Of a DNA stretch of 38,616 bases, positions 13,998-22,084 are shown one piece after another. Source of the stretch: Candidatus Poribacteria bacterium (lineage in GTDB: Bacteria > Poribacteria > WGA-4E > WGA-3G). The first letter of the stretch is position 1, and each line of letters starts with the position of its first letter. The stretch spans positions 1 through 38,616 of the forward strand of contig JAPPBX010000005.1 of the NCBI GenBank assembly GCA_026702755.1, read 5' to 3'. The translations under genes and the position numbers were made by a program. The notes under the pieces are model-generated. The model ran no database searches. It saw only the letters and a program-made list of their open reading frames with translations, and was not told the DNA's origin.

Positions 13998-16980
13998 GCA
14001 AATCCTCCTTTCTCTGCTCAACTGCTCATGGCAGTGGATGCTTCTGAGCGGTTTGATATGGTTTGCAACAAACTCTGTATTTCGCAAAAGCCGCCGTTCC
14101 AACCCCACTGTCCATCTGCTCTGGCTGTTGTCTTTACTCAGTTTACCGCTCCTGTTCGGCTTGAATCAGTTTGTGCCAGCGCTCTCCATCGGCAGCACGG
14201 TACCAGAATTAGCGCAGGCGAAGCCAATAGACGTATCCGGTTTAACTCCGCTGACTACGGATTTACCAGAAATTTCGTCCACTAAAAGCGATACACAATC
14301 CAAAAACCAACTGCTTGCTGGAAGTAAGTTCTTCTTGAATTGGGCAAAGATGGATCTTCTATTGTGCGTCTGGGCAATCGGTGCAGTCGCTATGTTAGTC
14401 CGTTTCATCTTTGGCTTGTACCGAATCTATCAACTCCGACGCAATGCTGTGGCGGCTGATGATTCATATCAGGCAATCTGCCGACGATTGGCGCGACAAT
14501 TGGATATAAATCGTCCGGTTACTATATGCTTCTCGGATCGGGTATCATCACCGATTTCATTTGGTTGGTTATCACCCCACATTCTGATTCCACGAGAACT
14601 GAATTTGGAGCAGTTTGAGTTGGTAGCCGCCCACGAATTAGCCCACGTACAACGACACGATTGGTTGACAAATCTCTTTTCGCACGTGGTGGGCGTTATC
14701 TTTTTCTTCCATCCGATTTACCATTTCCTTAACCGCGAACTCGTCCGCGTGCGGGAACGCATCTGTGACGATTGGGTCATCCGCCTGACAGGTGCCAGAA
14801 AAAACTACGCACAGTGTCTATTGGATATGGTTCGTCACGAAGACCGAGTTGTTCCACTTGCGTTATCACTCAATCAACCATCGCAATTGGAATCTCGTAT
14901 TGATTCCATTTTGAAAAGCAATCGACGGTTAGACGTGCAATTGAAGCCGCGCTTGCAGTTAATGGTAGCGACTTTACTCCTAACCTGTCTCCCTCTATTG
15001 GCAATGGCACAGTTGGTGCCGCTGAAAACTTTCCAAGTCTCACTCTTCGCTCAGACACCTCAGAAAGCAGAAAAAGGGGTGGATAAAACTGAGAAAAAAC
15101 TGGGGATGGAGAAAGCGAAGGTTGGAAAGATGGACGGGAAACAGTACAAAGATAAATCACGCATCAAAGTGAAAGATCCAGGACTGTTTAAGCCGTCTGA
15201 AGAAAACAAGATATTTTCTGGACCGCAACCTGGGGAAAAACTTCCGGCATTGATGGTGAGCGGCATTGACGGCGAACTTGAGGATCAAACGTATGATATC
15301 ACCGCTGAGACGGATGGAAAACCATTTGTATTGTTCTTGCAAGATACCAATGGCGTTGGCGTAAAAGGGCTTGTTAACGTGTTTGACTTGCTTCTTCAAA
15401 TTGATGCTTTCCAAAAAAGGCATAGCAAGGCAACGGGTGGCGAAAGGTCTAATCAAGGGCTCCAGATAGGTGTCGTGTTCCTTGCAGATAATCTTGATAC
15501 TCTACCTGAATGGGCGCGTGATATGTTAAGAAAAGAGGTTCCAAATGAGGTATTAACAGGATTATCTCCCGATGGACGTGAAGGACCAGGGAGTTATGGA
15601 CTTAATCGCAATGTTGGACAGACCGTTCTTATTGCTAAAGATGGGAAAGTCCTGCACAATTTTGCTTTCACACAACCGATGCTCTATCCCGATCCGCATT
15701 TCCTCGGTGCCATAGCACAAGCAATTGAAGTAGAACCCGCTACACTGGAGAAGTGGCTGAATGAAGAGGGAGAATGGTTAACCGGCGATGAAAATACAAA
15801 TCTAACGTCCGCAACAGTAGAGAAATGGTTGAACGAAGAAAAGGCTGCGGAAAGTGAGCAGATGCAGCGCGACAGAAGGAAAATGGAACCAGAAGGTGCT
15901 CGCAATAGTGAACAAGATCCCTCTCTCGAAGAACTCGTCAAGCCGTTCGACAAAGATGGCGATGGCAAATTGAATCGAGAAGAAGGCATGGCAATGCGTC
16001 GCACCTTAGTAAATCGGGAATCTCAAAACCGATACCGCAGCGAGAACGTTGAAGTGAAAAATCCTGCTGAGTTCAAAAAGGTGCAGGGTGCACCACTCTT
16101 CTCTGGTCCACAAACCGGTGAAAAACTTCCACCTCTGAAGGCTAAGGGCATCAACGGTAAAACTAAAGGCAAAACGTATGATGCTATCGCCAAGGCAGAC
16201 GGACAACTCCTCGTTCTCTTCCTACAAGATGAAAGCGGTCTCGGTTTACGAGGGTTGCTTGGCATTTCTCGTTTACTCGCTCAAATTGCCGAGAAGTCTG
16301 AACAGGCAATGCATATAAATGCTGTGTTTTTAGGGGACACACCGGATACCGTGGAGAATCAAGCCAGTAAGTTAGTCCCACATATTCCGGGCGGTGTCTT
16401 ACTTAGTATTTCCCAAGACGGTCGTGAGGGTCCAGGCAGCTACGGACTCAATCGCAGTGTCGCGCAGACGATTATCATCGCCAAAGATGGCAAAGTGCTA
16501 CACAACTTTGCTTTCACACAACCTATGCTCCGTCCAGACCCATACGTTCTTGGGGCTGTCGGAGAAGCAATCGGCATAAAACCTGCAACGCTGGAAAAGT
16601 GGTTGAACGAAAAAGGCCTTGTGATCAAAATTAATAATCCTACCGCCAGCGATAAAATGGGTAAAATGCTCTTAAACGGAGCCGTTGTGCAGTTTGACGA
16701 AATGGATTCTCTCCTCCACAGCTTGCCTGAAGAACAAAAATCTATGCTCACTATCCAACCTGGGCGAGATGTACCTCATCAACAGATCGTCAAAGTAATG
16801 GATATAGCAAAAGAGGCAGGTATTGATCAAATTGAATTCGCAACTGATTTACCTGAAGGTGAGCGGATGCAGCGTGCTTTTGTCGGACAGCTTCGAGAGA
16901 TGGTCGAAAAGGGCGAAATCACTGGCGAAGAAGCCCGCGAACTATACGAGAAAGCATTTCCTCGTCGTAAAGAAGATTAA
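13990..16980 (+). CDS. BlaR1-like M56 metallopeptidase fused to thioredoxin-like, EF-hand and ExbD-like domains
   Basis: A membrane protease of 996 residues, likely the sensor partner of the BlaI-type repressor. Residues 1-340 are the M56 domain with several membrane helices and the zinc motif HELAH (H215, E216, H219), followed by an LTGARKNYAQCLLDMV region. A further helix lies at about 319-340. The extracytoplasmic part is new to me: two homologous thioredoxin-fold-like modules at about 405-600 and 700-877. Each begins SGPQxGEKLP, contains GREGPGSYGLNR and AKDGKVLHNFAFTQPM, and has no cysteine. Between them is an EF-hand loop DKDGDGKLNREE (654-665). The last part (about 878-955, QFDEMDSLLHSLPEEQ then LTIQPGRDVPHQQIVKVMDIAKEAGI) resembles the periplasmic domain of ExbD/TolR. 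No penicillin-binding sensor domain is present. Start overlaps blaI by 8 nt. Confidence 0.8.
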   Translation: MSKQILLSLLNCSWQWMLLSGLIWFATNSVFRKSRRSNPTVHLLWLLSLLSLPLLFGLNQFVPALSIGSTVPELAQAKPIDVSGLTPLTTDLPEISSTKSDTQSKNQLLAGSKFFLNWAKMDLLLCVWAIGAVAMLVRFIFGLYRIYQLRRNAVAADDSYQAICRRLARQLDINRPVTICFSDRVSSPISFGWLSPHILIPRELNLEQFELVAAHELAHVQRHDWLTNLFSHVVGVIFFFHPIYHFLNRELVRVRERICDDWVIRLTGARKNYAQCLLDMVRHEDRVVPLALSLNQPSQLESRIDSILKSNRRLDVQLKPRLQLMVATLLLTCLPLLAMAQLVPLKTFQVSLFAQTPQKAEKGVDKTEKKLGMEKAKVGKMDGKQYKDKSRIKVKDPGLFKPSEENKIFSGPQPGEKLPALMVSGIDGELEDQTYDITAETDGKPFVLFLQDTNGVGVKGLVNVFDLLLQIDAFQKRHSKATGGERSNQGLQIGVVFLADNLDTLPEWARDMLRKEVPNEVLTGLSPDGREGPGSYGLNRNVGQTVLIAKDGKVLHNFAFTQPMLYPDPHFLGAIAQAIEVEPATLEKWLNEEGEWLTGDENTNLTSATVEKWLNEEKAAESEQMQRDRRKMEPEGARNSEQDPSLEELVKPFDKDGDGKLNREEGMAMRRTLVNRESQNRYRSENVEVKNPAEFKKVQGAPLFSGPQTGEKLPPLKAKGINGKTKGKTYDAIAKADGQLLVLFLQDESGLGLRGLLGISRLLAQIAEKSEQAMHINAVFLGDTPDTVENQASKLVPHIPGGVLLSISQDGREGPGSYGLNRSVAQTIIIAKDGKVLHNFAFTQPMLRPDPYVLGAVGEAIGIKPATLEKWLNEKGLVIKINNPTASDKMGKMLLNGAVVQFDEMDSLLHSLPEEQKSMLTIQPGRDVPHQQIVKVMDIAKEAGIDQIEFATDLPEGERMQRAFVGQLREMVEKGEITGEEARELYEKAFPRRKED

Positions 16981-16996
16981 GAAATCAGAATAGTTC

Positions 16997-17029
16997 GTAG
17001 GGACAGGGAACTATCGTGCCTGTCCCTAC
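16997..17029. repeat. Hairpin with 11-bp stem after the M56 gene
   Basis: Arms GTAGGGACAGG (16997-17007) and CCTGTCCCTAC (17019-17029) with an 11-nt loop. A competing pair, TAGTTC (16991-16996) and GAACTA (17008-17013), overlaps it. No T-run follows, so it is either an interspersed palindromic element or a factor-dependent terminator or processing site. Confidence 0.7.
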
Positions 17030-17063
17030 ATGAAATAGAGAAGGGCAATATGAGGGCAGCACA

Positions 17064-18425
17064 ATGAACGTAGTAAAACGATGTGATGGCATGAATCGCC
17101 GTGATTTTCTGCGCGTCGGTGGATTGGCGGCACTCGGATTAGGGTTAGGTGATTTTTTCCACCTCCAACGCGCCTTTGCCAGCAACAGTCCACTGACAGC
17201 AAAAGCGAAATCCTGTATCCTGATATGGCTTGATGGGGGTCCCAGCCATCTGGAGACCTTTGATCCGAAACCGGATGCCCCACAGGAGGTTCGCGGACCC
17301 CTGAGCACTATTGCTACGAATCTTACAGGCGTACGCCTCAGTGAATGTCTGGAACGGACTGCAGGCATTATGGATAAAATCGCCATTATTCGTTCTATGA
17401 CCTCGCCGCTTGGTGAACACAGTCTCGGCACCCAATACTTGATGACTGGATACAAACCTACACCTGCGTTGGAGTATCCGACCTTTGGTGCAACGGTCAC
17501 CTATATCAGATCTCAAAATAGTCAAAACACTTCAGGAGATGCACTCACCGCTTTACCGCCAAACATTGCAGTTCCGAATTTCACAGGTCAAGTGTCGGGA
17601 AACGGATACTTACCGAGTGCTACGCGCCCATTTTCTGTTGGCAGTGATCCGAAAAGACCTGACTTTAAAGTTCGCGACCTTGATTTCTATGAGGGGATTG
17701 ATTTGCAACGCGTTTCCCGGCGTAGGCAGTTCGTCAATGCGCTCAACGAATTCAGTCGTGCCAAAGACGCTGGCGCAACGACGGTATCGGACCCGGAGTT
17801 AGAACGTGCCTACAACCTGATAACATCACCCGAGGCCAAAGCAGCGTTCACGCTTTCTGAGGAGCCTCAAGACGTGCACCAGCGATATGGTCCCGGTGGT
17901 GTGAACGGAATCGGGCAGAGTTGTTTATTGGCACGGAGGTTGGTCGAACGCGGTGTTCCATTCGTAACTGTCAACCATACGGGTTGGGATACACATAACG
18001 ATATATTCCAGTTGAAAGAACGATATCCTACCGATCGGAATGCACATCTACCATCGCTTGATCGGGCATTGAGTGCGTTGATTCAGGACCTTACCGATCG
18101 TCGCATGTTGGATGAAACACTCGTAGTGGTTATGGGTGAGTTCGGACGCACACCGAGAATCAACTCACAAGGTGGACGGGATCACTGGCCCAACGTGTTC
18201 AGTGTGATGTTGGCTGGTGGCGGCGTGCAAGGCGGTCAAATCGTAGGCAGTAGCGATGCACTCGGCGAATTCCCAAAGGAACGTCCCGTGACACCATCGG
18301 ATCTGTCAGCCACAATCTATACACTGCTAGGTATTGACCCCAGTTTTGAGTTGCATACCAGTGACGGGCGACCTGTCCGCGTTGCTCCTGACGGTGCTAA
18401 TGTTGTTTCGGAATTAATCGCTTAA
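17064..18425 (+). CDS. Tat-exported DUF1501 protein
   Basis: DUF1501 proteins are secreted alkaline-phosphatase/sulfatase-fold proteins of unknown reaction, very common in Planctomycetes and relatives and usually encoded with DUF1549/DUF1553 cytochromes. This 453-residue copy has a twin-arginine signal (NRRDFLRVGGLAALGLGLG, R12-R13). It carries the family blocks ILIWLDGGPSHLETFDPKPD, MTSPLGEHSLGTQYLMTGY, VNHTGWDTHNDIFQLKERYP, VVVMGEFGRTPRINSQGGRDHWPNVFSVMLAGGGV and the closing TIYTLLGID. Length is normal. GAGGG lies 7 nt before the ATG at 17064; M10 at 17091, closer to the Tat motif, is an alternative. It sits 26 nt before the PQQ-propeller gene. Confidence 0.9.
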   Translation: MNVVKRCDGMNRRDFLRVGGLAALGLGLGDFFHLQRAFASNSPLTAKAKSCILIWLDGGPSHLETFDPKPDAPQEVRGPLSTIATNLTGVRLSECLERTAGIMDKIAIIRSMTSPLGEHSLGTQYLMTGYKPTPALEYPTFGATVTYIRSQNSQNTSGDALTALPPNIAVPNFTGQVSGNGYLPSATRPFSVGSDPKRPDFKVRDLDFYEGIDLQRVSRRRQFVNALNEFSRAKDAGATTVSDPELERAYNLITSPEAKAAFTLSEEPQDVHQRYGPGGVNGIGQSCLLARRLVERGVPFVTVNHTGWDTHNDIFQLKERYPTDRNAHLPSLDRALSALIQDLTDRRMLDETLVVVMGEFGRTPRINSQGGRDHWPNVFSVMLAGGGVQGGQIVGSSDALGEFPKERPVTPSDLSATIYTLLGIDPSFELHTSDGRPVRVAPDGANVVSELIA

Positions 18426-18451
18426 TCCAGCTGTCGTAGAGGAAATTATCT

Positions 18452-19789
18452 GTGAGAAAAATAATTTGCAGCTTATTAATCGGGATTGTTTTGGCTTGTA
18501 TGCTTTATGCACAAGATGGGACAAAAGAGGATTATTGGAATCAGTTCCGCGGTCCAAATGGAGACGGCAAGGCAATAGGTAGTGCCCTCCCTACCGAATT
18601 TAGTGAAACGAAAAACGTCCGTTGGAAAACACCCATTCACGATAAAGGGTATTCATCGCCTATTGTTTGGGGAAATCAGATTTGGGTGACAACTGCACGT
18701 GAAGATGGCAGAGAACTCTTTGCGATCTGTGTAGACTTAGAAAGCGGCGACATCTTACACGATATAAAAGTGTTTGATGTCGCGGAACCGCAACTCGAAC
18801 ACGGGGACCTCAACAGCCATGCTTCGCCGACCCCAATTGTAGAGGAAGGACGCATCTACGTTCATTACGGTACGTATGGCACCGCCTGTCTGGACACGAA
18901 AACTGGCGAGAAACTTTGGGAACGCCGAGACCTGAACTGTGATCATCGGGTGCGTCCCGCGTCTTCCCCGATTATTGATGAGGATACGCTATTTCTCACT
19001 TTCGATGGCGTTGATGTACAGTTTATTGCAGCACTCGACAAGAACACCGGCGACACTTTGTGGTTACAGCATCGAAAAGTTGACTCAAATTTTGAGGATG
19101 TCCTCAGAGCTAAGGGTGTTAAGGATATTGAAGAAACGAAAAAAGAAAAGCCAAACGATAACAGGAAATCTTATGCAACGCCAACGATTATCACATATCA
19201 AGGAAAGAAGCAGTTGGTGAGTCCGGCAGCGGAAGTCACAATTTCCTACGATCCTAAAACAGGCGATGAACTCTGGCGTGTTCGACATGAAGGATGGGGT
19301 TGGAACGTTGCGTGTAGACCTATTTTCGCACACAATCTTGTCTATTTTACAATTGGCGTGGAAAAATTGTTGCTGGCGGTTGATCCCTCTGGTGGGGGTG
19401 ATGTTACCGATACGCATGTCGTCTGGAGCAATCGCAAGGGTGCCCCTGAAATACCATCGCCGCTGATTGTAGACGATTTGGTGTTCATGGTTAACGAGGG
19501 TGGTGTCGTCTCTTGTGTAGAGGCAAAGAATGGAAATCTTGTATGGAAAGGTCGTGTCGGCGGAAATCACTGGGCATCCCCGTTATATGCAGGTGGCAAC
19601 ATCTTTTTTTTCAGTATGGAGGGGCGCGTATCGGTTATCTCTGCCGGACGAGCGTTCAAGTTACTCGCACGGAACGAGTTTGATAACGAATTTATTGCAT
19701 CTGGTGCCGTTGCTGGTAACGCGCTAATTCTGCGTTCGCTTACGCATCTCTATTGTATTGAAGAAACGGATCCAAATGAACGAAAATAA
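18452..19789 (+). CDS. Exported PQQ-type beta-propeller protein
   Basis: A 445-residue protein starting at GTG, with GAGGAA upstream and a signal peptide at 1-20 (ending MLYAQ-DG). The rest shows PQQ/BamB-type propeller repeats: VRWKTPIHDKGYSSPIVWGNQIWVTT, ASPTPIVEEGRIYVHYGTYGTACLDTKTGEKLWERRDL, ALDKNTGDTLWLQH, SYDPKTGDELWRVRHEGWGWNVACRPIF and CVEAKNGNLVWKGRVGGNHWASPLYAGGNIFFF. Such proteins may bind PQQ, but many bind none and act as scaffolds or sugar-dehydrogenase-like enzymes; the sequence does not decide. It lies between a DUF1501 gene and a DUF1549/DUF1553 gene, an association usual in this group of bacteria. Confidence 0.85.
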   Translation: MRKIICSLLIGIVLACMLYAQDGTKEDYWNQFRGPNGDGKAIGSALPTEFSETKNVRWKTPIHDKGYSSPIVWGNQIWVTTAREDGRELFAICVDLESGDILHDIKVFDVAEPQLEHGDLNSHASPTPIVEEGRIYVHYGTYGTACLDTKTGEKLWERRDLNCDHRVRPASSPIIDEDTLFLTFDGVDVQFIAALDKNTGDTLWLQHRKVDSNFEDVLRAKGVKDIEETKKEKPNDNRKSYATPTIITYQGKKQLVSPAAEVTISYDPKTGDELWRVRHEGWGWNVACRPIFAHNLVYFTIGVEKLLLAVDPSGGGDVTDTHVVWSNRKGAPEIPSPLIVDDLVFMVNEGGVVSCVEAKNGNLVWKGRVGGNHWASPLYAGGNIFFFSMEGRVSVISAGRAFKLLARNEFDNEFIASGAVAGNALILRSLTHLYCIEETDPNERK

Positions 19790-19815
19790 AATATAGATTA
19801 GACAGGGACAAAACA

Positions 19816-22044
19816 ATGAAAGCGATCCAATTCACTCTCATAACATTGATATTATCAGCCGTGCTTTTCTTGTACGGTCGCGTCCACCAGAATGTATCCT
19901 TTGCAAACAACGATCAGACTAATTTTGCTGCATCAAAATCATCTGACCGTGTTGACTTTGAAAACGATTTGATACCGATTTTTACCAAGTTTGGGTGTAA
20001 TGCGGGGGCATGTCATGGCGCAGCTGCTGGTCGGGGTGAATTCAATTTGTCGCTCTTCGGTGGTAATCCACAAGCGGATTATAAAGCGATTGTCCGTCAA
20101 CTCGCTGGCAGACGTATCAATCTGATGCGACCAGAAGAAAGCCTGATTATTCTAAAGCCGACAGCACAAACCAAACATGGCGGTGGGCAGGTTTTGGATG
20201 AAAATGGAGAAGGCGCGCGATTGCTCCACAACTGGATCCGGCAAGGCGCGACTTACGAAACGCTACGTCATTTGGAGCGTGTTGAAATATCCCCGCAAAA
20301 ACATGTCATCTCTAATCTTGAGAGTCCGGTTCAACTGCACGCAACTGCCCATTTTTCAGATAGGACAAGAGAAAACGTGACACGATGGACTGTCTTTACA
20401 CCAGAAGACACTTCAGCGATTGAAATTGACACAGCCACTGCCCTCGCCAAAGTTCGTCGTCGTGGTCGGCATATTATCCTTGCTCGTTATCTCACAGAGG
20501 TCGTCCCGATTGAATTCATCACCCCCTTGAACGAGGTTCCGATACAGAATGCCTATAAAAATAATCCAACGCACACGTCTCCAGAATCGGTGAATACGAG
20601 TATTGATGATGAAATCCTCAAGTTACTCTCAACGCTCCGATTGCCAGTGTCACCAACTGTTGATGATGCTACCTTCTTGCGTAGGGTAACACTTGACCTC
20701 ACCGGACACCTCCCTACACCAGAGATGGTAACCGCATTCCTTGGAGATTCCAATACAAATAAACGGGAAACGTTGGTGGATACATTGCTTGGGTCGGATG
20801 AATTTAACGAGTACTGGACATTGCAGTTGGCGAAGCTGCTACGGATTGGCGCACGAGAAAGAAACACAGAAGGCGCGTTTGTCTACCATCAATGGCTTTC
20901 CCAACAGGTTCGCGACGGTGTTGGATATAATCAAATAGCACGTTCAGTTATTTTAGCAACAGGCGATTCCCACGAGGTCGGTCCGGCAAATTTTTACCGC
21001 ACAGTAAATGGACCGCGAGAACAAGCCGAATTCATGAGTGAACTCTTCATGGGAGCTCGACTCCGATGCGCGAATTGCCATAATCACCCGCTCGACAAAT
21101 GGACACAAGACGATTACCACGGATTGGCGGCGATCTTTGCCAAAATAGAGAGCGATCAGATCGTTAAGGTAAAACCGTCGGGTGAGGTTATCCACCCAGC
21201 GACGCGGGAAAAAGCAGTGCCGCGGATTCCCGGCGATCGGTTTCTGTCTGCTGATGTTCCTGATGGGCGAGTCGAATTGGTGGATTGGCTAACGGGTCAG
21301 GACAACCCATACTTTGCCAAAGCGATTGTTAACAGATTGTGGAAGGCGATGATGGGACGCGGTTTAGTTGAACCCGTTGACGATTTCCGATCTACCAATC
21401 CAGCCACCCACCCTGAGTTGCTAACAGAACTCGCTGACGACTTCGTGGTGCACGGCTACGACTTACGATGGACACTCAGGCGTATTGCGCTCAGTGAGTC
21501 TTACGCGCGTAGTGCAGATACGCTGCCGCAAAACGCGACAGATGATCGTTTCTATTCCCACGCGCTGCAAAAGCCGCTTGAACCGGAGGTGTTGGCGGAT
21601 GCGATTTCAGATGTCCTCGGTATACCGGACACCTACGGCAATGAACCGGAAGGCACACGTGCTGTCTCTCTATTCAACCCAAACACCGAATCCGAGGCAC
21701 TTGATATCTTAGGACGATGTGGACGTGAGACCTCATGTGAGAGTGCTGCTGAAGTAACGGATGGACTTCAGCGTAAACTGCACTTGTTCAATGGTGATCT
21801 TCTCAATGCACGCATCGGGGTTCCCGGTAGCCGACTTGATAAACTGATGTCGGAAGAGAAATCACCGATGGAGATTCTCGACGAGTTCTACCTCGCCGCA
21901 CTGAGTCGGCATCTAACAGAGACCGAGCAACAGTTTTGGGAACAGCACATTGATGTCAATTCATCTGCCAACTCCCAACGCGCGATCCTTGAAGACATGG
22001 TGTGGAGTCTGCTAACCTGTAATGAGTTTGTGGCAAATCACTAA
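19816..22044 (+). CDS. DUF1549/DUF1553 cytochrome-c-like protein
   Basis: A 742-residue exported protein with signal/anchor at about 1-30. Near the N-terminus is a haem-type motif CNAGACH (C61, C66, H67) in the setting typical of PSCyt proteins, followed by PEESLIILKPT and a WIRQGATY end. A short beta domain (about 155-240) follows. Then DUF1549 (about 255-460) begins IDDEILKLLSTLRLPVSPTVDDATFLRRVTLDLTGHLPT and holds a second haem-type motif CANCH (C418-H422) in LRCANCHNHPLDKW. DUF1553 follows at about 485-735 (NPYFAKAIVNRLWKAMMGRGLVEPVDDFR). These proteins pair with DUF1501 proteins and are thought to be surface or periplasmic redox proteins, but their reaction is unknown. Normal length for the family. 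Confidence 0.9.
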   Translation: MKAIQFTLITLILSAVLFLYGRVHQNVSFANNDQTNFAASKSSDRVDFENDLIPIFTKFGCNAGACHGAAAGRGEFNLSLFGGNPQADYKAIVRQLAGRRINLMRPEESLIILKPTAQTKHGGGQVLDENGEGARLLHNWIRQGATYETLRHLERVEISPQKHVISNLESPVQLHATAHFSDRTRENVTRWTVFTPEDTSAIEIDTATALAKVRRRGRHIILARYLTEVVPIEFITPLNEVPIQNAYKNNPTHTSPESVNTSIDDEILKLLSTLRLPVSPTVDDATFLRRVTLDLTGHLPTPEMVTAFLGDSNTNKRETLVDTLLGSDEFNEYWTLQLAKLLRIGARERNTEGAFVYHQWLSQQVRDGVGYNQIARSVILATGDSHEVGPANFYRTVNGPREQAEFMSELFMGARLRCANCHNHPLDKWTQDDYHGLAAIFAKIESDQIVKVKPSGEVIHPATREKAVPRIPGDRFLSADVPDGRVELVDWLTGQDNPYFAKAIVNRLWKAMMGRGLVEPVDDFRSTNPATHPELLTELADDFVVHGYDLRWTLRRIALSESYARSADTLPQNATDDRFYSHALQKPLEPEVLADAISDVLGIPDTYGNEPEGTRAVSLFNPNTESEALDILGRCGRETSCESAAEVTDGLQRKLHLFNGDLLNARIGVPGSRLDKLMSEEKSPMEILDEFYLAALSRHLTETEQQFWEQHIDVNSSANSQRAILEDMVWSLLTCNEFVANH

Positions 22045-22084
22045 TACAACGGCTCTATTCAAATAGAATTGGTAGGTAAGTTTC

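Noticed and set aside
13611-16980. Beta-lactam resistance system (BlaI/BlaR1)
   Set aside because: The sensor lacks a penicillin-binding domain and no beta-lactamase or penicillin-binding protein gene is nearby.
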